From contig CM053276.1 of the NCBI GenBank assembly GCA_028583415.1, forward strand, positions 118,971,666 to 119,035,665: 64,000 bases of DNA, written 5' to 3'. Within the stretch, counting starts at the first letter, position 1. Each line of letters begins with the position of its first letter. The notes beneath the pieces were generated by a model, which searched no databases, was not told the origin of the DNA, and was given only the letters and a program-made list of their open reading frames with translations. Shown in pieces: positions 22,240-34,869 of the stretch. Source of the stretch: Protea cynaroides (lineage: Eukaryota; Streptophyta; Magnoliopsida; Proteales; Proteaceae). The position numbers were made by a program, and so were the translations under genes.

Positions 22240-22594
22240 TGTTGGATTGGTATCTTGTATTTTATGAGTTCCATGTAATTATAAGGGTAGTATGTATTAG
22301 GGTACAAGTCTATTACATATATGAAACAATCTTATAATTGTGGTGGGATTAGATTTTTAGGTTTTCTTATATATTGTCTCTGTGTGGAAAAATCTAGGTA
22401 AAGTCTGAGCAAAGGAGGACACTGTGTCAGGTGGAGAGAATTGTAGAAAGTTTTCTTAGCGATAAAGAATCTCGATTTCTCTGTGATGGAGGTAGGCATT
22501 CTGGTTTAGATGCTGAACCACAGCAAATCCTGTGTTGTGTGTTTGCTTGATCTTCATTCATCTCTTTCTTGCAGTTGTGCGTTCATCCTTGTCA
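22240..22594 (+). repeat. 5' LTR of Copia element 22240-25039
   Basis: 355 bp, begins TGTTGGATTGG and ends GTCA just before the primer site at 22597. Same length as the 3' copy. Confidence 0.9.
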
Positions 22595-23092
22595 AATGGT
22601 ATCAGAACCAGGTTCAACAGATCAGTTACAGATCTGAAAGAGATGACGAGGTACGTAAAGAACATTAGAGAAATAGGAATTTTTCCTTACGTGATCAAAG
22701 GGAAAAGAAAAAAAAAATACGGATGCTTTTTCTCTTCTAGAAAGTAATAATTGTTTCGTACGAATTTTTTTTTTCTCGTTACTTTTGAAAATAAATAGGA
22801 ATATTGATTACTTTTGAAAAATAATCATTACAAAGAATTTAGAAAGAAAAAAAATTTACTTTCTTTGCATGGTAATGTTGTGAGAAAAAAAAAAAAAAAA
22901 GGTTGTACGATTTGGTGTTTGTACGTTATATCATCCAAAGACAAGGAAAAAAAATATAGAAGTTATTATTTTCAAGGGTTTTTTGGGTGCTACGGTTTCA
23001 TTGGAAGACACGGATCGAACAGATTCGGTGTCCTTGGTATCGATCGAACAGTCTTGTGCAAAATCAACGGTGATTGAAGCTCTTAGAAGTTG

Positions 23093-24484
23093 ATGACAGA
23101 CACAGAAGGTAAAGATCAAGTTAATAGAATGACGGCGAAGGATTCAAACTTCTCCATAAAACCCTTCAATGGCTATAATGATTTCACCTTGTGGCAACAA
23201 CGGATGAAAAATATTCTTATGCGGGAGGGGACTGTTAAGGCTTTCAAGAAAAAATCTGACAAGCCAGAAAATTTGACAGATGATGAGTGGCTAGAGTTGA
23301 GGGATTTAACAAATAGTACGATTTAGTTATTTATGGCAGATAATACTCTTCATGAGGTCATTGGTTTGGATGATCTAGAAGAAGTTTGGACGAAGTTGGA
23401 GAGCAGGTATAAGTCTAAGTCGTTGACAAATCGATTGTATTTTAAGAAACAATTATATGGCTTTCGTTTGTCAGATGGAGTGAAATTTGAGGTACATATT
23501 GACGAGTTCAATAGGATTCTGAATGAGTTTATCTGCTTTTGATGTGATGATCGAAGAGGAAGACAAGACATTTATCATGTTGGCCTCATTGCCTCATTCA
23601 TTTGATCACATTGTGACTATACTGTTGTTTGGAAAGGATACTCTCAAACTTGACGATGTTATTACTGTTTTGCTGATAAATGAGACAGGACGGAAAAATA
23701 GTAGTGAGGGGACGTTAGATGAGGGTAATGCTTTGGTTACAGTTGATGGTCAGGGTAGAGGAAGATCAAATGTGAGACAGGAATATGGCAAGAATAGGGG
23801 TCGTTCCAAGTCACAAGGTCGCAAAATAATTTGTTACTATTGTGATGATGAAGGTCATATAAGATGGGATTGTCCAAAGCGTAAGGAGGATAAAAAGAAA
23901 AAGGAAGACAAGGAAAGTGGAGAAAAATCATCTACTACTGGTGTCACGGAAGAGTGGAGTGATGGAGATCTCCTTCTCACTACTTCATCTGATACGGATA
24001 CTTCCGATTGGATTTTAGATTCAGGTTGTTCGTTTCATATGTATTCAATTAGAGAACAGTTTGCTACATATTATGAATGTGATAAGGGTACAGTCAGAAT
24101 GACAAATGATGCTGAAATCAAGGTTGTCGGGATTGATATTGTACAGATTCGCATGTTTGATGGAATTGTGAGAACTGTAACTGGAGTTAGACATGTGCTG
24201 GACTTAAGGAAGAATTTACTTTCATTGGGGACACTAGATGCGAGAGGCTATAACGCTCATCTGAAGGTGGAGTTCTTAAGGTCTCCAAAGGGGCCATGGT
24301 TGTGATGCAGGGACAGATGATTGACGATCTATATAGACTTGCAAGGAGTGTTGAAACAGATAGTGCTTCAATTGGAACTCAGGCAAGGAGTACAGATGGA
24401 AGACAGAAGATGCAAGAAGTTCAAGTTGTGAACAAATACAGATCTGGGAAGAAGCGAATTTCTTTTGGTTCAGATTTTGAGTGG
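23093..24484 (+). pseudogene. Copia gag-protease, broken
   Basis: The ATG at 23093 opens a Copia gag (FNGYNDFTLWQQRMKNILMR, then WTKLESRYKSKSL). It is interrupted by a TAG near 23324 and a frame change near 23520. It continues as LNETGRKN-like gag, a CCHC knuckle (CYYCDDEGHIRWDC, near 23836) and an aspartic-protease block (DWILDSGCSFHM, near 24007). The GAG-pre-integrase motif (VRHVLDLRKNLLSLGTLDARG) follows, then a stop at about 24303. The canonical D-S-G protease triplet is present, but no integrase follows. Confidence 0.9.
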
Positions 24485-24684
24485 AAGTGATCTCTCTGGT
24501 GATGCTGTAGCAGTGGAAGAGATTGAGTCACATCACATCGTATGGTAGTGAGCTGTACGGGACACCCGGACGGGGTGTGGGCTATGTTGGTTTAGGATAG
24601 CGGTTTGGCAGAGACAGGTTTTCAGAATCAACATCAACGGATTTTCTTCAAGGTGGTTTGTAGAATCCAAGCCAGGTGGAGATT

Positions 24685-25039
24685 TGTTGGGTTGGTGTCT
24701 TGTATTCTGTAGAGTCCACGTAATTATAAGGGTAATATTTGTATTAAGGTATGTGTCTATTACATGTATGACAGTAATCTTATAATTATGGTGGGATTAG
24801 GACTTTTAGGTTTCCTTATATATTGTCTCTGTGTGGAAAAACCTAGGTAAGGTCTGAGCAAATGAGGACACTGTGTTAGGTGGAGAGAATTATAGAGAGT
24901 TTTTTTGGCAATAAAGAATCTCTGTTTCTCTGTAGTGGAGGTAGGCATTCTGGATTGGGTGCTGAACCACAACAAATCCTGTGTTGTGTGTTTGCTTGAT
25001 CTTCGTCTTTTTCTCGCGGTTGTGCATTCATCCCTAACA
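24685..25039 (+). repeat. 3' LTR of Copia element 22240-25039
   Basis: 355 bp, begins TGTTGGGTTGG after the purine tract and ends CTAACA. The following AAAACT matches the sequence in front of the 5' LTR. Confidence 0.9.
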
Positions 25040-25445
25040 AAAACTTTCTTAGCACTACCTAAACGCTTTATTTTGGGGGGGGGGGGGGTTGGAGAAATTC
25101 ATGCAGGTCAATATCGAATTGAAAAACAAGTTAGAAAATGAGAACAATTTTATAACAAAATAAGAAATACGATTACAAGATACTAAGGAGACGAGGGTTG
25201 TATAGAAACCACTCAATCCAAGAGTCTCTTGAGGCCTTTCTCACCACAAGAGGACCTCAAACTCATTTAAAGGGGCTTTACAAACACGAAGTGAAATCAT
25301 CTCCATCCTTGGTATCCGAGGGAGACACGGTTGCCAGCCTCTGATGCGCGGTTGCCAGCCTCTGATGCGCGACATGTGGCTCTCTCTTAATCAGACGTCC
25401 CTCATAAGACAGCCGCATGATACATGGTTATGAAATCGTAACAGG

Positions 25446-26170
25446 TTAGCAAATGATGTTTTTGAATCTCAAAAGCAGGAACCAAAGAGTGCGTTTTTGT
25501 TTCAGAGGGGAGAGAGAGGGCAGAGGAAGAAGAAAGAGTGCATTTTTGTTTCACAGGGTTGCAATGTCTGAATGTGGTGGCCATTCTTGTAGAGAAGGAT
25601 TCAAGGGATTTGATGGAGAAAGCAGTATTGGCATTGGAATTGGCACTGGAACTGCCGTTGAATCGAATAAAAAAGAGAGCTTTTCTGTTTCAAAGATCTG
25701 GCTTAGATCCGAAAAGGAAAAATCTGCAGCCATGACCACAACAGATTCATCGATGAGGGCTTTTTCGTTTTGATTCCCATTGAATCAAATTTTTTCGGAT
25801 GATTTGAAAGCAAAACAAAACAGCAGCAGTAGAAGAACTATTTCAGAGATTGATGTTGGTAGGTGGGAGAATGGAGAGAGTGAATTGGGTTTTTATGATG
25901 GCTTCCTCTTCTATTTTTATCAACTCTTTCTTTCTCAACGGATCAATACAAATCTGTTTTTATCATGGCTTCCTCTTCTGTTCCACTCTCTGATGATACA
26001 AAAAGCAAGGGTAGATTGTTTTGAGTTGATTTTTTTTTTTCCTAATTGATTCGTACTGGATTCTTGTAGATATCTACTGAAACTGAAAAATACTTGCAGA
26101 TGTATATGATGGCGATCTGAAACAAATGATACGGTTCCTGCTTTTGTGATTCAAAAACGTCATCTGCTAA
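25446..26170. mobile_element. Non-autonomous DNA element with 38-bp inverted repeats
   Basis: The left arm 25446-25483 (TTAGCAAATGATG...GCAGGAACC) and the reverse complement of 26133-26170 (TTAGCAGATGACG...GCAGGAACC) match at 35 of 38 positions. The 650-bp core has purine-rich sequence and no recognised protein. A poly-T run at the right edge hides any target duplication, so the superfamily is unassigned. Confidence 0.78.
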
Positions 26171-28131
26171 TTTTTTTTTTTTTTTTTGTTATGTTTGATA
26201 AGAAGGAAGCAACGTGTCGTGAATCCGGGCCGACTGCCGTGTCTCCAACAAATACCAGGGAAGGAAACATTTTCATTCCTTACAAACACTCCCAAATAGC
26301 ATAGATTTACAAGTATTCACTGATCTCTTCAAAGCACATAGAGGGTATTAAATGAAGAAGAGAGAAATTGGAAAATTAAAAATGAGAAATAGATGTTGGG
26401 AAGAGATATCAAATGAGAGAACCCTAAATGGAGAAGGGAGAAGTTGATAAGTTGTAAATGATAAAGAGGTGTTGCGAAGAAGAACATAATTATTGGAAGT
26501 ATTAGGAAGGATAAGGGAGAAAGAATAACCATTAAATGCTCATTAATAACAATGGTAATAGCTAGACTGCAAAGGAAACCCTTTCTTTTGGGGGGGAAAA
26601 GGGGAGGAAAGATTCTCTGAACACTGACGGGGAGTTACGCCAACATCCCCCTCTCTCTCTCTCTCTCTCTCTCCCTCCCTCCCCTGTTACCCCTTACTAA
26701 ACTATCAGCCATCCACCACCCACATCCACCAATAGATGCGCATGCAACAATGCCATTCAGAAAACCATTTTGGTTCTACACTTGGAATGCATAATGGTAA
26801 AAAAAATGTGTTACAAAATGAGTTATGTTCTCTTCACGCATTCCTTGATTCAAGAAAAAAAAACACATACCAAACAGTATATTTGTGGTTTCATAATGTA
26901 TTCTTGACTTAACACTCTTTTTTAATATTACCAACCTGTCCTTCCCAAATCCACGTCTGAGCCTCTAACCCCCTGTTTTTGTCCTCTTCAAGGTGGAAAT
27001 GTCAGGCTGCGCGCGGTTTTACCTATACCATTACTCGACCCCTGCTTATTAAAAATTGTGCACGACGGAGGCACCGAGGAAATAAATAGTTGACTAAACT
27101 GCCGACCTGGAACCGACGTGGAGAATATGGTAATCATCAGCGAAGCATCCACAGCAGATGAGCCAAGGAAGATACTCTGTTGAACAGCCAACCATATTAT
27201 AACATGGAATGGGTCCCACAAAGCACTTACGTAAGGAACCATCCGTATCTTCTCTTTCAATAATACCCCACTCGTTTTAGACGGAAAAAAGTTGAAAGTT
27301 GAAACCCACTTTGAAAAACTGGGTCCATTTTGAAAGTTGAATTCTTGTACGCTCGGGGACATTTGTGGCATTGCGAAGAAAGAAGTTGGGTGTAATTCAG
27401 TAAATACACAACCATGTCGATCACGCTATTTTCATAAAATCACTCCAACGATCTAAAGCATTGTGGACCATTGGATTGGAATCAGGAGCGACAATAAGCA
27501 AATATACATATTGAAAGGATCTCCAGACACCCCCTTCCCCAGATAAGAAGGTGCTTTTGTGCACCCTTTTCTTCCTGTACATTTGGACCACTGACCACCA
27601 CCCGTGTGACCTAAAAATCTAGACCACAGATGTCACTTTCACTGCTTATGTCATAAGGGATCAAAAAGAAGAAAATGGTTTTGTGTAATAAGATCTCTTA
27701 AGGGTATTTAAGGAAATTTAGTACTGACTTCTTGTCTTTTTTGACTTTTTTATCACGTGCTTGCTCTGGAGTCTATGGATGTTCTTACATCAATTTGACC
27801 TTGTCACGTTTTCCTCTCATTTTGTAGGGAGGGTACTTCTGAAAAACCGTTCTTTTGCCATTTTCCGAAGAAAGACGAGCAAATTTGAGTGTGTTTAGCT
27901 TTTAAGCTGTCGTTACTGAGAAATTTCTGATTTTTATTTTCCTTTATCATACATGATTTTTTACCCGTATTGGCTGATATAAATTCTAAAACGATGTACC
28001 CTTTTCCTCACAGACCTCTTAACAATCTACTGTCTCTGCCACGTTATCCCTCGCTTCTTTTCTCAGTCTCATGTTCTTCTTCTGAAACTTTGAATTCTTG
28101 AGTTTTTTTTTTTTGAAGGGGCTTGAGAGAC
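26171..28131. other. Intergenic DNA and 5' flank of the ATP/ADP carrier gene
   Basis: Contains a CT microsatellite (about 26650-26672) and otherwise unremarkable AT-rich DNA. A possible TATA-like GATATAAATT lies at about 27977, some 155 bp before the carrier start codon. A 127-codon minus-strand frame at 26988-27371 has no family resemblance that I recognise. Confidence 0.5.
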
Positions 28132-31100
28132 ATGGAAGCTGTCCTTCAGACAAAAGGCCTTCTCTCTCTGCCTGCAAACCCTAGAACGAGAGTCTCAAAT
28201 CTCCCACAGGGGTTAAGACATCGTTTAAACACCAGGACCAATAGAGCCCTTGGTGGGTTTTCGCTATCTGTTAATGGATTTCAAAGATATATTGGTTCTG
28301 TGTCAAAGAATCATGTGTTTGGCAAGAATAGTAGGAATTTTCATATTTGCAGAGCAGAAGCAGCTGCTGCGGCTGCAGAAGATGGGCAGCCATTACTGGG
28401 TGACGTGGAGAAGCCCAAGTTCTTGGGTATCGAGGTCGTAACCCTTAAGAAAATTATCCCTCTTGGGTTGATGTTCTTTTGTATTCTATTCAACTATACA
28501 ATACTCAGAGATACAAAAGATGTCTTGGTTGTGACGGCTAAAGGGAGCAGTGCGGAGATTATACCATTTCTGAAGACTTGGGTGAATTTGCCTATGGCCA
28601 TTGGTTTCATGCTTTTGTACAACAATCTCGCTAATGTATTGTCTAAGCAGGCTCTCTTTTACACCGTCATCCTTCCATTCATCGCCTTCTTCGGAGCATT
28701 CGGGTTTGTTCTATACCCCCTTAGCAATGTGTTCCACCCAACAGCCCTCGCAGATAAACTTGTGGCGACGCTTGGCCCGAGGTTTGTCGGCCCCGTTGCA
28801 ATCTTGAGGATTTGGAGCTTCTGTTTGTTCTATGTCATGGCTGAGTTATGGGGGAGTGTTGTGATTTCAGTTTTATTTTGGGGTCTTGCCAACCAAGTGA
28901 GTTTACTTATTGATATGATCTATCCTTTTAATTTTCTTTTGAATTTTTACCTTGGGGATTCTTGTCCGTGTTTGTGCTTTGGGTTTTAGCATCTAAATTC
29001 TTATCATGAAAATATTTGGTTTATTGTTTAATATTGTTTTCTCCTCATTTTTTTAATATTATACTAGAAATTTGTAGTTGTTCCTCATTTGTAGGCTTCT
29101 CAATGGTTGGAATTGTCTTCCTTATTTTTCCTCATGTGTAAGCTGCTAGATAACGATGCAGAATTTTGATAACTTGGTGTTGCATTTCTGTGAAATCCTT
29201 TTGCGAGGGAATTTTTTAAAAATATTTTTAGATTATATTTATTTCATATTAGAAATATTTCTTTCTTCCTTTTGGGTTGGGAAGCTGTTGATATGAATAT
29301 CTGATAAATTCTCGTGCTAATTGTTAAGGTAAGTGCCTTGATTTCTTAATCAGATGTTGACAATTGATCTCTTCTTTCACTTCTTTATTTATTTTTTATT
29401 TTTTTGGTGGGGGTTGGGGTGGTGGTGATGAAAGGTTCCGTGGTCTGTGCAGACAATGGAACTTACGTAGTCTGCATACATAATTGTGCCACTTGGAATA
29501 AGGATGTGGCAATTCTCTTGGATATTTACGAAATGATTCAGATTGCTCGTATTAAATTTGAGCTTCAAATTCAAACATTTACCCTTCCGAATATGTCTCT
29601 GCACTCCGAGGGTGGACCATGCAACGTTTTGACAGTCCCAGATTTTTCAATGCAGTATTTTACCACTTGGCGAACTCCATTTGGGTTGAATCTTGATACA
29701 TGGTAGGGGCCTTTTGGTCTACTTATCCACATAATTTCGGCCCATCCTATCTGCTATGTGACAGATATTGTGTGCAGAGTAGGAAACCTCTAGCCTTTTT
29801 TTTTTGTACAGAAAAAAATCTTTTTGTAAATTTTCTGTACTTTACCTTAATGGAAAATCGAAGGTATAGGTTCTTTATGTTGTTATAAGTGATTCCATTT
29901 TATGACTGCATAACTGCATGTGGGACATTAGTTATTCCTGTATATATTTGATGTAGGACGTATAATCTCCTATATTAAGAATTTTTTTTTATATTAATGT
30001 AGTGAATAAAAGGCTGTATTGGTGAATTTCTTAGGAAAAAAAAAAAGGGTGTCCATTGCACGAGGCTCCCACTACTGTAGGGTCTGAGGAGGGGTAGAGA
30101 GTTAGAAAATTGCAAGTGATCTTGTGAGTCCATGGTGCCCTGTTGCAACTTGGGTTTTAAGTCCATTTTTAGCTTACTTTTTTTTCTTTGGGGTGGGGGC
30201 TTTTTGGATTTTAAACAGCTAAAATTGCTGTTGGACCTCTAGAGGCTCTAATGCTAAGGATTTTTTAGCTTCCAAAGTCTTGTTGCTTCCCTCTTTCTGT
30301 CTTTTTTTTTTTCCTAGCATTTTTGTTCCCTGAACTTAGCTATGCTGAAAGCCTGAAAGATATGAAAAATGCCAGTATCTGTTAGTATAAGCTGAAGAAA
30401 GTGATCTGCATGAATGCATGTGCATTTATTTAAAAATTTAAGACTTAGTGAAGAGAAAGATAGATCAAAATGTGTTCTAACTAGAGTGGATGCATGAAAG
30501 ATTAAGGTATTTCAAAGTTTAAATTCTGGGGTGCATATTTTTCATAATTCAATCGCTATCCCCCACCCCAACCTCAATGGCAGAGGAAATGGGGGGAGTG
30601 GGGAAGGAAAGGGACAGGCGTAGAACAAGAAAGAAGAAAAACAAGTATGAGAGCAGTAAAACCATTCACTTTCAAGGAGGATATAAAGTACTGTACCCAA
30701 GAGAGCTTCTTGCGTGCATGTTGCTATGATCATGAAAATTTTACTTAGAAGAGAGAAGGGAATCAAGAACTATTGCATTTTTACAACAGATATAAGCAAA
30801 GCTTAGAAGATCACATCAAGATGATGATTCGTTTTGAAAAGCTGTTATTCTGAGCATTTCTTTGGGCTAGAACTTCAGTGTTTCCACCTATGACCTATTT
30901 TTTATGATCGACTGGGTGTGCACCAAAAAGCTGAAAATCCTTCTAGTTCAATCTCACAGAAAGTAGAATTGGATACACTAGAACTCTTTCTAGAATACCA
31001 TATTCCCAAATTATGGCTTGGTCAAAGAAACCCACTAACTTAGTGATACAAGTGAGGGAAATGAAGGGCTAAAGAGATGCTGCTAGAACATGTTTAGTCT

Positions 31101-34100
31101 CTCTTCACTTAACCTTGAAGTGCTTGACAAGAATGAAATTGAGAGCTAAGGGTTATCCATCTGATTTTATTTCCCGAGGAGAAGTTTGATGATGAATAAA
31201 AAAATTTGCTTGAATGAGCAATAAAGATTTGTAGATGTAATCCATCTGTGCAACGGAGTTCTGAATGATTATCCCAACCTAACCTGTCAAGAGTAATAAA
31301 ACCCAATCATCAGTGGTGGTGCAAGGTGGGACTTGTGTTGATTCGCTCCATAACCATCCATTATTCTTATGCCGTATTGCAAGAAGTGATCAGTTTTACC
31401 ATTCTTCTTACAGATAGAAAGACAACTCTGGTGTGTTTTTTTGGAATCTTGCAGCCTGGTTTCTTTAACTTGTTTGAGTTTGTGATGAACTCTTCTATTT
31501 GATGGGCTAGATAGAATACGAGTTCATTTCTTCCTTATTTAATTCTTAAGTATGTGGCAAATATTAATAGTGTTCTGCACGGTTTCGTACTGGAGACCTG
31601 GTTCAGAACCTTTCTTCATCTACTGACAATTAACCACTGGCCTACTTTTTTGCATCAGTGACACAGTTGCACTTTTTTATTGAAAGAACTGAAATTTGAT
31701 GTTTTGCCTGCTTTCTTGAGGTTGTATATTGATATTGTAAAATAATCAAGGAAAGCGTAAATTATAAAAGAGAAGTAAAGAAGAGAAGAGAGTTGCTGTA
31801 ATTTTTGGAGTCACAACATTGTGTTGTGACTTCCCCATTCCAATCAATATATATTTTGAATATCCCTAAAAGGGTAAAAAGGTAAAACTCACTGAAAATA
31901 CTAGAGAAAGAGAAGCTAGAAGCCATCTCTAGATTAGAGCCTAACGCTAGTCTCGAGATGGGCTCCCCCTCTCGACATACAGTAACAAAAAAAATTGTAA
32001 TGATTGGGATGTTAGTTTTTACTCACATTCCTAACTTCTAGTTTACATTTATTTCCTAGTGTGGGCTTCTATCTTGGATGTTGAAAGGCATAATTTCACT
32101 CCAATGTGTGAACTGTTTGTGATATCTTTTCGTATCACTCTTATTTCACGTGTTTCCACTGGCACAAGTCTTTGTAGCTGGGATTTTGGCAGTATTTTTT
32201 TGACTCCCTCAATTGATTCCTTTTGTTAATAGTTAAATTCTTGGCAGTCAGAGCTGCAATATATAGTAATGGCATTGCTTGTTCTCAATTGCAGATTACT
32301 ACCGTTGACGAAGCCAAAAGATTCTACCCATTGTTTGGTCTTGGAGCAAATGTTGCTCTTATTTTCTCGGGGAGAACTGTGAAGTACTTTTCAAATATGA
32401 GAAAGAATTTGGGTCCTGGAGTTGATGGTTGGGCCGTTTCCCTGAAAGCAATGATGGGTATTGTGGTTCTGATGGGCCTTACAATCTGTTTTCTCTACTG
32501 GTGGGTGAATACTACCGTTCCTGCTCCAGTACGTAGCAGTAAGAAGAAGGTAAGTATTATAAAGGACATGATTGAGCTGCTTCTTTCCCATTTTCTTCCT
32601 CCTCTTCTCTAGCATGACTCAAAGTCAGACAAGTACTGATCAGTTTGACTGAGCAACTGTAGTACCCAGATACCAACACAGTTCTTTCCAAGTGATGATG
32701 CACGCATCTGTATTACATGAATATTGCCTCATATAATTCATCCATTTCATTGGATTTATGTACAAGGAACATGAAACTAACATTATGTACAAGGAACATG
32801 AAACTAACATTCACTTCTATTTCCCATGTCAATATACATCCAGCAGATCCGTCACAATTATAGTAAGTGGGCCCGGTTTTTCAATAATAATTGGGCCCAA
32901 TTTGGTTAGCCTGAATTGTATATTGATCAGTTATGACTAACTTGCTCTTGTAATTGAAGGTAGCTGGCTTAACTTGACTCAATACTTAGAAAGTCAAGGT
33001 ACTTAAAAAATCTTGATGCCTTAAAATTGAACACCTATAACTCTATAAGTTCTGGTCTGATGATCCATGTTTTGCACCATCCTGCTCTTCTGTTCCTAGT
33101 CTCAAAAATGAAGTTGCCTATTCCACTATTTTAAACCTTGTAGCGATGCTGTCTGGTGGTGTGATTTCTTAAGCACTTGATTTGGAATTTTTTACTTTCC
33201 TTGTTTGAAGGAAAAAAGTGTCTTATGTATATTATTTATTCTGCAGGCAAAGCCGAAAATGGGCACAATGGAAAGCTTGAAATTCTTGGTTTCCTCAAGA
33301 TATGTGAGGGACCTGGCCACCTTAGTGGTTGCTTATGGTATTAGCATCAACCTTGTTGAGGTCACATGGAAATCGAAGCTTAAGGCTCAGGTAAAACAAA
33401 TGTGATATAATTTTTGTCTTCTCCTTTCTATAATGCCAGCCGATGTAGTTTTCTCTTACATTCACTTTTGCAATTGTACAGTTTCCCAGCCCTAATGAGT
33501 ATTCGTCATTCATGGGTGATTTCTCAACTGCTACTGGGATAGCAACTTTCACAATGATGTTGTTAAGTCAATGGATATTCGACAAATACGGGTGGGGAGT
33601 TGCAGCCACAATCACTCCCACGGTGCTGCTACTCACAGGAGTCGGCTTCTTCTCTCTCATTTTATTCGGGGGTCCATTGGCACCCATTATTGGGAAGCTT
33701 GGGATGACTCCTCTACTTGCAGCCGTCTATATTGGTGCCATGCAGAACATTTTCAGTAAGAGTGCGAAGTACAGTTTATTCGATCCTTGCAAAGAAATGG
33801 CTTACATTCCTTTGGATGAAGAAACCAAGGTTTGGGCTTTTGACACTCCTTGTTCATAGTTTTAATTACTAATCTGATTCTTTTCTTTCATGGCCTTAGA
33901 AGATTATTTTGCATGCTGGCAGGTTAAAGGGAAGGCAGCCATTGATGTTGTCTGCAATCCATTGGGAAAGTCTGGAGGGGCTTTGATCCAGCAGTTCATG
34001 ATATTGACATTTGGGTCATTAGCAAATTCAACTCCCTATCTAGGAGGCGTATTGTTGGTCATTGTTTTCGCGTGGTTAGCAGCTGCAAGGTCTTTGGATA

Positions 34101-34309
34101 CTCAGTTTACTGCACTGCGTAGGGAGGAAGAACTAGAAAAGGAAATGGAGAATAGAGCCGCTGTTAAGATACCAGTGCTGGCTGAAAAGGAGTCCAATGC
34201 GGCTACTGGGAGTGGGAATGGGACTCTGGCAACTGGATCAGCTTTGAATCAGACAGCAGGTGACACATCCAGCAGTTCGTCTGAGACCACCACACCGCGC
34301 AATATCTAA
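28132..34309 (+). CDS. AATP1: Plastidic ATP/ADP carrier (AATP/NTT type)
   Basis: Exons are 28132-28896, 32295-32549, 33247-33390, 33482-33829 and 33923-34309. All introns are GT-AG and phase 0, and the product is 632 residues. It is near-collinear with Arabidopsis AATP1/NTT1 (624 residues): MEAVxQTxGLLSLP start, RDTKDVLVVTAKGSSAEIIP, ITTVDEAKRFYPLFGLGANV, GTMESLKFLVSS, MEVTWKSKLKAQ-like, SKSAKYSLFDPCKEMAYIP and KGKAAIDVVCNPLGKSGGAL. The protein sits in the plastid inner envelope with about 12 membrane spans. It exchanges cytosolic ATP for stromal ADP, feeding heterotrophic plastids and plastids at night. Residues 1 to about 78 are a transit peptide. The conserved lysine of RDTKD is at about residue 128. 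The tail is hydrophilic and Ser/Thr-rich, as in the family. The start is the ATG in GAGACATGG. The first intron is 3.4 kb with no obvious transposon. Confidence 0.96.
28897..32294 (+). other. Intron 1 of the ATP/ADP carrier gene
   Basis: 3398 bp from GTGAGT to TTGCAG. AT/T-rich with poly-T tracts. Nothing inside reads as a gene or complete transposon. A short frame at 29404-29706 looks incidental. Confidence 0.8.
32758..32812. repeat. 27-bp direct duplication in carrier intron 2
   Basis: ATGTACAAGGAACATGAAAC, followed by TAACATT, occurs twice back to back. It lies between the second and third exons of the ATP/ADP carrier gene and has no evident function. Confidence 0.85.
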
Positions 34310-34869
34310 CAAATTATATTATTTGGGGACATAAAGGATAAGTAGGGATGATGAGAAATATTTGTAGTGGGATCAATTGGTAGGAGTAGAACAGTGTTCA
34401 TCTATGGATAAAATAATCAGACCTTTGTTTGGTAAGTAACTGATTATTTTAGATCCTGTATTTTGGTGGGTGATAAAAATGAATAATTGTTTATTCTTGG
34501 TTTTAGATATTGAATTCATTCAAGTCTGTCAAGACTTAATAATGGATGTCTGTGTTGTATGCATCAAAAAGTCATGCAAGGGGTGTTTTCTTCTTCTTCA
34601 AACAGGAACTGTTGAGGCTTTCTGCAGTCTTGTGCCTGAACTTAACAAAAGCGAAGGCCTTCCCAAATCCTAACTGCTTATGCGGGTTTGGCAAATACAA
34701 GCCCATGACTCTTTACGTTACCAAAACCCTACATAATGATAGGATCTTGGTTGTACTGTGCACTACCTTAACCCACAGTGAGCCGTGATAGTGTTATAGC
34801 ATGCGGATTGACCCAGTGGAATGATTCCAATCCAACAAAACCTGGAGTTCATAGAATTAGAGAAATGTA
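34310..34869. other. 3' flank of the ATP/ADP carrier gene
   Basis: Contains the presumed 3' UTR, with AT-rich A-runs such as GATAAAAATGAATAA near 34472. No other gene is recognised before the PPR relic. Confidence 0.5.

Larger units (their letters stand above)
22240..25039 (+). mobile_element. Ty1/Copia element, gag-protease deletion derivative
   Basis: Two 355-bp LTRs (22240-22594 and 24685-25039) begin TGTTGG(A/G)TTGGT and differ by roughly a tenth by eye. An initiator-Met primer site (TGGTATCAGAACC, 22597-22609) follows the 5' LTR. A purine tract (GCCAGGTGGAGA) precedes the 3' LTR. The flanks share AAACT (about 22235-22239 and 25041-25045), within a one-base ambiguity at the LTR edges. 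The interior holds gag, a zinc knuckle, protease and the start of the GAG-pre-integrase region. Integrase, reverse transcriptase and RNase H are deleted, so it depends on other copies. Confidence 0.93.

Noticed and set aside
26988..27371. 127-codon minus-strand frame upstream of the ATP/ADP carrier
   Set aside because: No recognised domain, signal or splice context. It may be chance in promoter DNA.
28250..28807. Second plus-strand frames over carrier exon 1
   Set aside because: Out-of-frame shadows of the AATP exon, whose own frame matches the family throughout.
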